A stretch of DNA of 64,000 nucleotides from Candidatus Lariskella endosymbiont of Epinotia ramella (GCF_964019805.1 NZ_OZ026472.1:372001-436000), one strand, 5' to 3'. Numbered from the stretch's first letter, positions 18,850-28,388 are shown. Translations and numbers: made by a program. Notes: generated by a model from the sequence alone, not told the origin.

Positions 18850-19367
18850 TATATATTATTGCTGATTGTTTTTACTAAAAAGAAAGCGGTATAGGCGAAA
18901 TATAACTAAAGAATGCAAAAAGTAGTAAGAAACCTGGAGATACCTTTGAAAAATTAAGAGTTAATATTTGATTATGTATATACGAAGTGAGACTTCAAAA
19001 AGAGCTAGGAAGAATGCAGGTGCATGTGTATACAAAAACACAATACATCAAGAGCATTTTGTAAAGCACAAATTTTGCAAAGTATTACAAGTACATACAG
19101 ATACTAATAAAATTCGAGAGCGTATTTGCAGCTTTTCATACTACGGTTAAATTTCTTACATGGAAGCTGGCTGCGTATAATTGCTCAATGCTTTAAATAG
19201 CTCTCCATCTTAGCTTATATCGCCTATATAGAAAATGCACATATATAAATGAATATTATGTTAATATCTTATTACAATATTATGAATAATTGTTCGTGCA
19301 TTTTTCTTTTTTGTTAAGTATCATGTGAGTCAAACCAAGGGAAGGTTTTTTTGGGGAATTTAATTTT
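18850..19367. repeat. Intergenic region with dispersed repeat
   Basis: No convincing gene. Bases 18975-19100 (ATATACGAAGTGAGACTTCAAAAAGAGCTAG... then ACAAAAACACAATACAT) resemble 23015-23080 and, inverted, 47690-47760 and 58700-58790. A 60-codon open frame at 18968-19150 lies entirely inside this repeat and is not a gene. The remaining 19150-19367 is A/T-rich leader sequence for the regulator; no clear operator was found. Confidence 0.55.
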
Positions 19368-19784
19368 ATGAGTAAAAAGAAGGCTACATCAGCACATCCA
19401 GTCGATATATATGTTGGCATGAGACTACGTAAAAAAAGACAAGATTTAGGCGTTAGCCAGGAAACTTTGGCTAATGCTGTTGATCTTACTTTTCAACAAA
19501 TTCAAAAATATGAAAAGGGTCTAAATAGAATCAGCTGTAGCAAGCTACATGACGTTGCGAAGTTTTTGAAAACTGATATCAAGTATTTCTTTAGTGGTCT
19601 AGAAGAATATGATAACAGTAGATTGCTAAACGTTCCAAGCGGAGCTGCTTTGCATGAGAATGGATCTCAGTATAAATCTCATAATTCAGACTTTGCAGAA
19701 TTACAAGATGCATTCGATTCTATAAAGCAGAAAGAGTTGAAGAAAAGTATAATAAATATAGTGCAAAACTTAGCACTAAATTAG
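19368..19784 (+). CDS. XRE-family helix-turn-helix transcriptional regulator
   Basis: A 138-residue DNA-binding protein. The helix-turn-helix of the Cro/CI type spans about residues 17-72 (VGMRLRKKRQDLGVSQETLA, then FQQIQKYEKGLNRIS), followed by YFFSG and an acidic/polar tail of about 60 residues ending in a helical segment (ELKKSIINIVQNL). Alphaproteobacteria commonly carry such short regulators; I cannot name its target. It stands alone, with repeats upstream and an IS256 copy 48 bases downstream. Autoregulation is possible but no inverted-repeat operator was seen. Confidence 0.85.
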   Translation: MSKKKATSAHPVDIYVGMRLRKKRQDLGVSQETLANAVDLTFQQIQKYEKGLNRISCSKLHDVAKFLKTDIKYFFSGLEEYDNSRLLNVPSGAALHENGSQYKSHNSDFAELQDAFDSIKQKELKKSIINIVQNLALN

Positions 19785-19817
19785 TTTTCTTTTATTAAAA
19801 AAGTAAGAGACTTTTTT
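19759..19817 (+). terminator. Possible terminator hairpins after the XRE gene
   Basis: Two consecutive hairpins occur. TAGTGC (19759-19764) pairs with GCACTA (19773-19778), followed by a T-rich run. AAAAAAGT (19797-19804) pairs with ACTTTTTT (19810-19817) around AAGAG. The first overlaps the last codons of the gene. Stems are short and A/T-rich, so termination is only plausible. Confidence 0.35.
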
Positions 19818-21069
19818 ATAAGTAAAATTCACTTTTTGCGGGTCTTTCTCATTGATTGTGTAAATTTTTTAGAGCCATTAAAATCTCCCATCAAATTTGA
19901 TTATAAAATGAGCCATAGCTTCATTCCAGTTAGAGATAGGCATGGTCCATTTTTTGGTAATATAATCAATCGTTAGGTATAAAACCTTGAATACCGAATC
20001 ATCATTTGGGAAAACACGCTTATTTCTTGTAACTTTTCTCAACTGACTATTCAGCGATTCTATAGCATTTGTAGTGTAAATTATCTTACGGATACTCTCT
20101 GGATATTGCAGAAATATTACAAGATTCTCCCAATTATTATACCAGGATTTTGCTATATGTGGATATCGTTTACTCCATTTCTTATCAAAAGATTCTAGGG
20201 CAAGATGCGCTTCATCTTCAGTAGCAGAGCTATAAATAAGCTTTAAATCTGATGCCAATAATTTTCTGTCTTTATATGATACATACTTCAGGCTATTTCT
20301 AATTTGATGTACTATACAAAGCTGATGCTCAGTTTTGGGATAACTTGCGCATATAGCTTCAGACATACCAGTCAGGTTATCACTACAGGCAATTAATATA
20401 TCTTTTAATCCTCGATTCTTCAATTCAGTAAAATTACTAAGCCAGAATTTAGATCCTTCATTCTCACTTATCCATAATCCTAAAATATCTTTCCGGCCCT
20501 GTAAATCTATACCCAGCGCAACATATACTGATTTATTAATTATCTGTTTATCTTGCCTTACCTTAACTATTAAACAATCAAAATATACTATAGGATATAA
20601 TGGTTCAAGAGGTCTACTCTGCCAAATTCTAACCTCATCAATTACATCATCTGTAACCCTACTAATTAAACTCTCACTAACTTCTGCTCCATATAATTCT
20701 TGTAATTGGATCTTGATATCAGACAAACTCATCCCCTTGGCATACAGAGATATTATCTTTTGATCTAAACCATCTATTCTTGTTTGATTCTTGGAGACAA
20801 TTACAGGTGCAAATTTACCTTCTCTATCTCGCGGAATATTTAACTCGATACTGCCATTCTCAGTAATCAAATTCTTATTATAATGACCATTCCTGCAATT
20901 CTCAGTTTCAGACCTATCATATTTGTTATAACCTAAGTGTTCAGACATTTCTGCCTGCAAGGCTCTCTCCAAAATACTCTTCGTTAATTCCTTAATCAAT
21001 CCATCCTGCTTCAGTACTGTCTTTAAATCCGCTCCTCCTTCTATCAGTAAATCTATCGCTTCATTTATT

Positions 21070-21967
21070 AGACCTCTTGCATAACCATATAAATTGATTA
21101 AAATCCTTGATTTTATCAAGGATAACATGAAGTTTGAAAACATCAAAGATGAATACGCAGAAGAGTTTCGCAGGCTTACTGGCATTAAACGAGGAACGTT
21201 TGAAGTTATACTAAGTATATTAAAAGAAGCTGAAGCTATTTTAAAGTCTCAAGGTGGAAAACCCAATAAATTGGCTTTAGAAGATCGATTACTCATGACG
21301 CTTGAGTACTTGCGTGAATACAGGACATATTTTCATATTTCCCGCAGTTATGGAATAAGTGAAAGTGCCTGTTATCGTAATATACGTTGGATTGAAGATA
21401 CTCTAATTAAAGATAAACGATTTTCACTACCTGGACGTAAAGCATTACTAAAAAGCGATTCTGAATACGAACTTGTGTTAATTGATGCTACTGAAACACC
21501 GATAGAACGACCTAAAAAAAACAGAAGCACTTTTATTCGGGAAAAAAGAGGCGACATACTCTAAAAACTCAGCTTATTGTGGATAAAAGGAAAAAAGAAA
21601 TCATTTGCACTAATTTTTCTAATGGCAAGCGTCATGATTTCAGGTTATTTAAAGAATCCGGAGTTCACATCCACCCTGAGATTAAAGTTCTTACAGATAC
21701 TGGTTATCAAGGCATTGATAAGTTGCATTATAATTCAGAGTTACCAAAGAAAAAGACAAAAAAGCGACCACTAAGCAGGAAAGATAAAAAGAAAAATCGT
21801 CAATTGTCTAGTGAACGTGTTTTAAATGAAAACGTCATAGGCATGATCAAACGATTTAAAATTATCGCTGATCGTTATAGGAACAGAAGAAAACGATTCG
21901 GTTTAAGGTTTAATTTACTTGCTGGTATCTATAACTTTGAGCTTTAAATAGGTTATGCAAGAGGTCT
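21070..21967 (+). mobile_element. IS5-family element, copy A (898 bp)
   Basis: Inverted repeats of 17 bp, AGACCTCTTGCATAACC, bound the element; the target duplication is ATT (21067-21069 and 21968-21970). A 3-bp A-N-T duplication fits the ISL2-type subgroup of IS5 as I know it. It lies inside IS256 copy 1, so it arrived later. It appears identical to the copies at 25.0, 26.6 and 63.3 kb. Confidence 0.92.
21127..21947 (+). CDS. IS5-family transposase, OrfA/OrfB joined by -1 frameshift (copy A)
   Basis: OrfA (ATG 21127, with AAGG about 7 bases upstream, to stop 21564) carries an N-terminal helix-turn-helix and the first DDE residue in VLIDATE. OrfB (to 21947) carries VLTDTGYQG and the C-terminal NENVIGMIKRFKI helix. 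At A8 (21514-21521, context CCT AAA AAA AAC) a -1 shift from AAA-AAC joins the frames and restores the continuous sequence RPKKKQKHFYSGKKRRHTLK, giving about 273 residues. All copies keep exactly the same two frames, which favours programmed frameshifting over decay. Confidence 0.82.
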
Positions 21968-22075
21968 ATTTTCTTATTCTTTTCTGTCTTCATTCTAATT
22001 ACCTATATTCTTTATTAATTCCAAATATAGGCTCTACTATAATTTACACAATCTTTGATAAAGACTCCTTTTTGC

Positions 22076-23424
22076 TGTAGAGCGTGTTATTCTTTGCTGT
22101 TGCAGGTTATGTACCGCAGGTAAAATAAAGGGTTAGTATTTAACGCGAGTTGCCAATTATTTTATAATTGGCAACTTGTCTCAATATTTCGAAAGGTGAG
22201 TCCAGAGCTGCATGCTTCAATTTTCGAAATACAAAATTCAACCATTTTTGTAAGAACAAATATATTGTAGCTGCTACTAAAGTGACAAAATAGCATATAT
22301 ACTCCTCTTTGTATTACAAAAAATCCACTATATACTTGTATTACTAACCAGCAACTCAAGTATATTTATTATATAGTAAAGAAGGTTAAATATGTTATAG
22401 ACTAATATTGCTTTTAAGTTTGAAGCTAAAATTTAGTGCCTTAATCCACGATTTCTACGCCTTCTAGTACATAATAGATTTCGCTTGAAATATATAATAT
22501 CTCCAACTTCCTTGACTATCGCACTACCTTCATCAGTGTACGCGCGAGGATTTGAATGACATGATTTTTTAGAGTGCCAGTTAATTTCTAAATCAAATAT
22601 TATATATATATTTACGAAAAAATTAATAAGTAATACTTTGCCGGCAACCGCTATATACAAAATACATAAGTGATCATTTTAAAGGTGCCAATTTTGCAAA
22701 GTATGACGATATGCAATTTTTTATATGTATACTCAGCGCTTCCATACTGCAGGATTTATTGTGAAGTGAAACAAAATTATTCTCCTCACATATTTTATAT
22801 AAAAAATGCTGTCTATGCTTTGTACTGTTATGTCTTACAAGTAGCAAGAAATACTGTATAGTCACATGTTCAGATTGCTTATCTAAATTTCCATAAGCTA
22901 GACTGCTTTTTCAAAAACAATTTTGAATGCTGGACTTAGTAAATGATTTTGCAATATATTAGTATAATAAGTATGTGATATACCTATGATAAATGAAGAG
23001 TTGGTATTGAATTATAAATACGAAGTTAGCCTTCAAAGAGAGCTAGGAAAAGTGCATGTATAAACAAAAATACATAAAGACTTTGATAACTCTAATTGTT
23101 GAAGTATAACGATGATACGTATACTCAAAGTGAAGTTGCTTAACTATTTTAACAAGTATAATTCTTACTGTTTCTTGAAGGAGATTTTATATATTGCGCT
23201 GCTGGCAAAGTGCTTGTGTGAAGATTTTTTAGAGTACTAGTTAATTTCTATGCCTGATGCTTTTACATACTTGTAAAGAAACTAACGAAGAATACTTGAA
23301 AATTAGGCCAAAAGAGTCCGTATAATGACTTAATAAACAGAGCCATAGCACCTCCTAGAAATCTGGATTATCATTATTTAAATTGTGTTAATTTTTGTCA
23401 TATTATATTGAGCGAGGTCTAAGT
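22076..23424. repeat. 1.35-kb region without a convincing gene, dispersed repeats
   Basis: I see no gene. Two repeat clusters stand out. At 22540-22655, TTTTTTAGAGTGCCAGTTAATTTC... then AATTAATAAGTAATACTTTGCCGGCAAC resembles 23225-23310, 50755-50850, 59035-59130 and 61915-62000. At 22985-23100, GATAAATGAAGAGTTGGTATT...AGCCTTCAAAGAGAGCTAGGAA resembles 18975-19030, 29115-29150 and, inverted, 58740-58800. Open frames at 22433-22660 and 22670-22865 overlap on opposite strands and have repeat-like composition. Confidence 0.55.
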
Positions 23425-23961
23425 ATGGATGCTCATTCTCTCTCTGTTGCCTTAAAATTACTTCGTCAGATTAATGATAAAATTGCAGCTGGAGGCAAGC
23501 TTAGCAAAGAAGAATGGAATGCTTCAATACCAACGCTCTCAGCATTGTTTGATTATCTAGTGATGAATATGGAGAATCCAAACATCGATAGTAACCTACT
23601 ACGCATAGTTATGCAGATCCTTGGAATTAGTATGCGAGCTGTAAAAAAGAAAAGAGAAAATGAAAAGGAACTCGAACAGGAAGAAGAACTATCTGAGGAA
23701 AGGAAAAAACAAGTGATACGGCTAATTATATACGAAATCTACAAAATTACGAATCCTCACCAGTTAGCTGGAGAAACTGCTCTAGAAAATTTCATAAATA
23801 ACGTGCAAACTAGAGGCCTTGAAGTTGCGCTACAATATGAAGGAGCGAAAAATGCTGGAATGTTTACAAAAGATGAGCTTGAGAATCTAGAATCACATAG
23901 GCAAAGCTTTGTTGAGATGCTAAAAGAAACTGGATTCAGAGGAAAAGGTAGAGGGTTATAA
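23425..23961 (+). CDS. Hypothetical protein, helical and charged, no family recognised
   Basis: 178 residues starting MDAHSLSVALKLL. I choose ATG 23425 because GAGG lies 8 bases upstream; the frame is open 10 codons further but without a better start. The protein is predicted soluble and mostly helical: an N-terminal part with GGKLSKEEWNASIPTLSALF, a highly charged middle (KKKRENEKELEQEEELSEER at about 91-110) likely to form a coiled coil, and a C-terminal helical part ending FRGKGRGL. No signal peptide or membrane helix. It sits isolated between repeats and IS256 copy 2, 13 bases before the IS end. Codon use resembles its neighbours. It could be a lineage-specific protein; I infer no function. 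Confidence 0.7.
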   Translation: MDAHSLSVALKLLRQINDKIAAGGKLSKEEWNASIPTLSALFDYLVMNMENPNIDSNLLRIVMQILGISMRAVKKKRENEKELEQEEELSEERKKQVIRLIIYEIYKITNPHQLAGETALENFINNVQTRGLEVALQYEGAKNAGMFTKDELENLESHRQSFVEMLKETGFRGKGRGL

Positions 23962-25005
23962 TACTATTTTTCACGAGTCTTTATCAAAGATTGTGTAAAT
24001 TATAGTAGAGCCTATATTTGGAATTAATAAAGAATATAGGTAATTAGAATGAAGACAGAAAAGAATAAGAAAATAAATGAAGCGATAGATTTACTGATAG
24101 AAGGAGGAGCGGATTTAAAGACAGTACTGAAGCAGGATGGATTGATTAAGGAATTAACGAAGAGTATTTTGGAGAGAGCCTTGCAGGCAGAAATGTCTGA
24201 ACACTTAGGTTATAACAAATATGATAGGTCTGAAACTGAGAATTGCAGGAATGGTCATTATAATAAGAATTTGATTACTGAGAATGGCAGTATCGAGTTA
24301 AATATTCCGCGAGATAGAGAAGGTAAATTTGCACCTGTAATTGTCTCCAAGAATCAAACAAGAATAGATGGTTTAGATCAAAAGATAATATCTCTGTATG
24401 CCAAGGGGATGAGTTTGTCTGATATCAAGATCCAATTACAAGAATTATATGGAGCAGAAGTTAGTGAGAGTTTAATTAGTAGGGTTACAGATGATGTAAT
24501 TGATGAGGTTAGAATTTGGCAGAGTAGACCTCTTGAACCATTATATCCTATAGTATATTTTGATTGTTTAATAGTTAAGGTAAGGCAAGATAAACAGATA
24601 ATTAATAAATCAGTATATGTTGCGCTGGGTATAGATTTACAGGGCCGGAAAGATATTTTAGGATTATGGATAAGTGAGAATGAAGGATCTAAATTCTGGC
24701 TTAGTAATTTTACTGAATTGAAGAATCGAGGATTAAAAGATATATTAATTGCCTGTAGTGATAACCTGACTGGTATGTCTGAAGCTATATGCGCAAGTTA
24801 TCCCAAAACTGAGCATCAGCTTTGTATAGTACATCAAATTAGAAATAGCCTGAAGTATGTATCATATAAAGACAGAAAATTATTGGCATCAGATTTAAAG
24901 CTTATTTATAGCTCTGCTACTGAAGATGAAGCGCATCTTGCCCTAGAATCTTTTGATAAGAAATGGAGTAAACGATATCCACATATAGCAAAATCCTGGT
25001 ATAAT

Positions 25006-25903
25006 AGACCTCTTGCATAACCTATTTAAAGCTCAAAGTTATAGATACCAGCAAGTAAATTAAACCTTAAACCGAATCGTTTTCTTCTGTTCCTATAACG
25101 ATCAGCGATAATTTTAAATCGTTTGATCATGCCTATGACGTTTTCATTTAAAACACGTTCACTAGACAATTGACGATTTTTCTTTTTATCTTTCCTGCTT
25201 AGTGGTCGCTTTTTTGTCTTTTTCTTTGGTAACTCTGAATTATAATGCAACTTATCAATGCCTTGATAACCAGTATCTGTAAGAACTTTAATCTCAGGGT
25301 GGATGTGAACTCCGGATTCTTTAAATAACCTGAAATCATGACGCTTGCCATTAGAAAAATTAGTGCAAATGATTTCTTTTTTCCTTTTATCCACAATAAG
25401 CTGAGTTTTTAGAGTATGTCGCCTCTTTTTTCCCGAATAAAAGTGCTTCTGTTTTTTTTAGGTCGTTCTATCGGTGTTTCAGTAGCATCAATTAACACAA
25501 GTTCGTATTCAGAATCGCTTTTTAGTAATGCTTTACGTCCAGGTAGTGAAAATCGTTTATCTTTAATTAGAGTATCTTCAATCCAACGTATATTACGATA
25601 ACAGGCACTTTCACTTATTCCATAACTGCGGGAAATATGAAAATATGTCCTGTATTCACGCAAGTACTCAAGCGTCATGAGTAATCGATCTTCTAAAGCC
25701 AATTTATTGGGTTTTCCACCTTGAGACTTTAAAATAGCTTCAGCTTCTTTTAATATACTTAGTATAACTTCAAACGTTCCTCGTTTAATGCCAGTAAGCC
25801 TGCGAAACTCTTCTGCGTATTCATCTTTGATGTTTTCAAACTTCATGTTATCCTTGATAAAATCAAGGATTTTAATCAATTTATATGGTTATGCAAGAGG
25901 TCT
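25006..25903 (-). mobile_element. IS5-family element, copy B (898 bp)
   Basis: Same 17-bp inverted repeats as copy A, opposite orientation, with target duplication AAT at 25003-25005 and 25904-25906. It disrupts the IS256 copy 2 transposase near residue 319, a different point from the copy A insertion, so the two nested insertions are independent events. Confidence 0.92.
25026..25846 (-). CDS. IS5-family transposase, OrfA/OrfB joined by -1 frameshift (copy B)
   Basis: Minus-strand copy with the same two frames as copy A: OrfA from 25846 to 25409 and OrfB ending at 25026. The slippery A8 run is at 25452-25459 (T8 on the plus strand). Predicted proteins are residue-for-residue the same as in copy A, so it is presumably functional. 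Confidence 0.82.
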
Positions 25904-26564
25904 AATAATTGGGAGAATCTTGTAATATTTCTGCAATATCCAGAGAGTATCCGTAAGATAATTTACACTACAAATGCTATAGAATCGCTGAATAGTCAGT
26001 TGAGAAAAGTTACAAGAAATAAGCGTGTTTTCCCAAATGATGATTCGGTATTCAAGGTTTTATACCTAACGATTGATTATATTACCAAAAAATGGACCAT
26101 GCCTATCTCTAACTGGAATGAAGCTATGGCTCATTTTATAATCAAATTTGATGGGAGATTTTAATGGCTCTAAAAAATTTACACAATCAATGAGAAAGAC
26201 CCCATGTTTCTCTATATAAGCTTTAATCATTTGATCAGTTACATTACCAGTAGTTCTCACAAAATATCCTACAGCCCACAGATGTTTTCCCCAATACCTC
26301 TTCTTTAATTCTGGAAATTCTTGCTGTATCTTTCTCGAACTCTTACCTTTGAGATATTGCACTAACTTGCTTATACTTTGATATGGTGGAACTGACACGT
26401 ATATATGAACGTGATTCGACGCAACCTTACCTCTTATTATTTCAACTCCATTATCTTTGCATACTTCTTGAACAAGATCTTTTACTCTTCTACCGATATC
26501 ACCCACCAATACTCTATACCTATACTTCGTGACCCAAACAATGTGATAGGTACAGTCGTATATT

Positions 26565-27462
26565 AGACCTCTTGCATAACCATATAAATTGATTAAAATC
26601 CTTGATTTTATCAAGGATAACATGAAGTTTGAAAACATCAAAGATGAATACGCAGAAGAGTTTCGCAGGCTTACTGGCATTAAACGAGGAACGTTTGAAG
26701 TTATACTAAGTATATTAAAAGAAGCTGAAGCTATTTTAAAGTCTCAAGGTGGAAAACCCAATAAATTGGCTTTAGAAGATCGATTACTCATGACGCTTGA
26801 GTACTTGCGTGAATACAGGACATATTTTCATATTTCCCGCAGTTATGGAATAAGTGAAAGTGCCTGTTATCGTAATATACGTTGGATTGAAGATACTCTA
26901 ATTAAAGATAAACGATTTTCACTACCTGGACGTAAAGCATTACTAAAAAGCGATTCTGAATACGAACTTGTGTTAATTGATGCTACTGAAACACCGATAG
27001 AACGACCTAAAAAAAACAGAAGCACTTTTATTCGGGAAAAAAGAGGCGACATACTCTAAAAACTCAGCTTATTGTGGATAAAAGGAAAAAAGAAATCATT
27101 TGCACTAATTTTTCTAATGGCAAGCGTCATGATTTCAGGTTATTTAAAGAATCCGGAGTTCACATCCACCCTGAGATTAAAGTTCTTACAGATACTGGTT
27201 ATCAAGGCATTGATAAGTTGCATTATAATTCAGAGTTACCAAAGAAAAAGACAAAAAAGCGACCACTAAGCAGGAAAGATAAAAAGAAAAATCGTCAATT
27301 GTCTAGTGAACGTGTTTTAAATGAAAACGTCATAGGCATGATCAAACGATTTAAAATTATCGCTGATCGTTATAGGAACAGAAGAAAACGATTCGGTTTA
27401 AGGTTTAATTTACTTGCTGGTATCTATAACTTTGAGCTTTAAATAGGTTATGCAAGAGGTCT
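26565..27462 (+). mobile_element. IS5-family element, copy C (898 bp)
   Basis: Same ends as copies A and B; target duplication ATT at 26562-26564 and 27463-27465. It interrupts the IS200-like tnpA after codon 11. This is the third IS5 insertion into an older mobile element within 6.5 kb. Confidence 0.92.
26622..27442 (+). CDS. IS5-family transposase, OrfA/OrfB joined by -1 frameshift (copy C)
   Basis: OrfA runs from 26622 to 27059 and OrfB ends at 27442; the A8 slippery run is at 27009-27016. Frames and residues match copy A. The outward-facing left end is again open to the neighbouring DNA, producing an artificial fusion frame with the tnpA remnant on the other strand (26066-26680). Confidence 0.82.
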
Positions 27463-27567
27463 ATTGTATGATTTGTTTTTTTATAATACTCCATTCCTAC
27501 ATTCTATATGTTGAAACGATGCACTGCAAGTGCAGGGTTTTTCTCCCAAAGTGGGACAATAAAACTA

Positions 27568-27592
27568 CTCGGTAAGACAAATACTCACCGAG
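27568..27592 (-). terminator. Probable terminator of the amidase gene
   Basis: On the minus strand CTCGGT pairs with ACCGAG around a 13-base loop, 16 bases past the amidase stop codon, followed by TAGTTTTATT. A second small hairpin CCCA-AAG-TGGG follows. Stem strength is moderate. Confidence 0.5.
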
Positions 27593-27608
27593 GCATTAAA
27601 ATCAAAAA

Positions 27609-28388
27609 CTAAAGTTCAGTATTAGTATCTAGCGCTTGCTGCTTTAAATCATATAGTGCATTTAACATGTTATCATCATACTCTGTCCAACTCAAATCAA
27701 CCTTCCAATACGGTTTATTGTCTTCATTCTTTAATAAAGTACAAGCATCAGAATCAAAGTGTCGCTTGAATGCGGTAACAACAATTTGGCTGTCTCCATC
27801 AAAAACATCATTTTTAGGTATATCATACCCATAATTATTCAGCTTCGTCTGAACTGGTAGAAACCCTTTAGACCCCGGCTCAAAAAGAACACGCTCAGAC
27901 TTTTGCACTTCCGGAAATAGCCCAACACCATTCTCTTTTAACTCTTTCCACGGAAAGTAAGGATTTGGATCTTCCTTCCTAGCTGGCGCCATATCAGCAT
28001 GAGCTATAACATTATACTGTGGAATATTATGGCGTGCCATTATATCCTTAGAAAGCTCTATTAAAGACTTCATCAGCTTAGCTGAGAAAGGTTCAAAGCC
28101 ATTGTTATCAAGCTCTATACCTATTGAATAACTATTAACATCATTATTTTCATTCCAGCTACCACGACCAGCATGCCATGCTCTTTTATCTTCATCAACT
28201 AGTTTTGCAATTTCCCCATCTTTTCCTATCACGTAATGTGCACTAACTCCAGCTTCTTTATTACAAAGCCAGTCCACAGCAGAATTAAAAGAATTCATTG
28301 CTGTATGATGTAAAACAAGTATGTTAACATCTGCATCTTGCGGTTTGCGATCACCAAAATTGGGTGAAGGTTTATATTGTATATCCAT
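27609..28388 (-). CDS. N-acetylmuramoyl-L-alanine amidase, AmpD/AmiD type
   Basis: Zinc amidase cutting the lactyl-Ala bond of muropeptides. The 259 residues hold an amidase_2 domain at about 25-165: VLHHTA (first zinc His), SAHYVIGKDG, WHAGRG, SIGIELDN and AHADMAPARKEDPNPYFPW (further zinc and catalytic residues). A small C-terminal helical module (about 175-225, VQTKLNNYGYDI) looks like the peptidoglycan-binding part of AmiD. No signal peptide is visible. GAGG 7 bases before the ATG supports the start. It resembles the Rickettsia amidase RC0497 as far as I recall. It may recycle muropeptides inside the cell or act on wall fragments outside. Confidence 0.9.
   Translation of the reverse strand: MDIQYKPSPNFGDRKPQDADVNILVLHHTAMNSFNSAVDWLCNKEAGVSAHYVIGKDGEIAKLVDEDKRAWHAGRGSWNENNDVNSYSIGIELDNNGFEPFSAKLMKSLIELSKDIMARHNIPQYNVIAHADMAPARKEDPNPYFPWKELKENGVGLFPEVQKSERVLFEPGSKGFLPVQTKLNNYGYDIPKNDVFDGDSQIVVTAFKRHFDSDACTLLKNEDNKPYWKVDLSWTEYDDNMLNALYDLKQQALDTNTEL

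Larger units (their letters stand above)
19878..21993 (-). pseudogene. IS256-family (Mutator-type) transposase, split by IS5 insertion
   Basis: The transposase starts at 21993 (MKTEKNKK) and is broken after about 9 codons by the IS5-family element at 21070-21967; the rest continues to 19878 with TTNAIESLN and the other conserved segments intact. Because the IS5 end is open in this frame, a chimeric frame of 435 codons runs out of the IS5 (from 21185) into residue 10 onward of the transposase. Whether that chimera is expressed is unknown. Confidence 0.85.
19840..22067 (-). mobile_element. IS256-family element, copy 1, interrupted by an IS5-family element
   Basis: Ends are imperfect inverted repeats (GGGTCTTTCTCATTGATTG at 19840, and the complement of GAGTCTTTATC ending at 22067). 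An 8-bp target duplication CTTTTTGC flanks it at 19832-19839 and 22068-22075, proving a simple insertion. Without the nested IS5 copy and its 3-bp duplication it is 1327 bp, as for the intact copy at 48.07-49.39 kb. Confidence 0.9.
24049..26164 (+). pseudogene. IS256-family transposase, split by IS5 insertion
   Basis: Starts MKTEKNKKINEAID at 24049 and is intact to AKSWYN near 25005, where the IS5-family copy B (25006-25903) intervenes; the remainder, NWENLVIFLQ to FDGRF, resumes at about 25904 and ends at 26164. All transposase signatures are present on the two parts, so only the insertion inactivates it. Read through the IS5 end, the first part stops at 25020 after the added codons for R-P-L-A. 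Confidence 0.88.
23975..26202 (+). mobile_element. IS256-family element, copy 2, interrupted by an IS5-family element
   Basis: Left end GAGTCTTTATC at 23975, right end ...AAAGACCC at 26202. Removing the nested IS5 copy B and its duplication leaves 1327 bp. Unlike copies 1 and 3 the flanks do not match (TTTTTCAC on the left, CATGTTTC on the right), so the two ends may not come from one simple insertion; recombination between IS copies or an adjacent deletion would explain this. The right flank is the 3' end of an IS200-like tnpA. Confidence 0.85.
26203..27494 (-). pseudogene. IS200/IS605-type transposase TnpA, split by IS5 copy C, 3' end cut by IS256
   Basis: Reading from ATG 27494, 11 codons (MEYYKKTNHTI) precede IS5 copy C; after it the frame continues exactly in phase from 26561 with YDCTYHIVWVTKYRYRVL, the HUH motif SNHVHIYVS, and the catalytic Tyr in MIKAYIEKHG, ending against IS256 copy 2 at 26203. 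About 130 residues are recoverable, nearly the usual full length. This HUH single-strand transposase family moves by a Tyr-linked mechanism. On its 5' side, TGCACT-GCA-AGTGCA (about 27521-27535) is a hairpin of the type found at IS200/IS605 ends. Confidence 0.85.

Noticed and set aside
18968-19150. 60-codon open frame upstream of the XRE gene
   Set aside because: It lies wholly inside a dispersed repeat also present at 23015-23080 and 47690-47760, has no ribosome site and no protein-like pattern.
22433-22865. Several 60-75 codon frames on both strands
   Set aside because: They overlap each other, consist of repeat sequence and show no conserved residues or ribosome sites.
22540-23310. CRISPR-like array
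   Set aside because: The repeats are dispersed at irregular distances, diverged and unequal in length; no regular spacer pattern or cas gene is present.
26066-26680. 204-codon minus-strand frame as one protein
   Set aside because: It is a chimera of the IS5 copy C end, the tnpA body and the IS256 end; only the middle is a real coding remnant.
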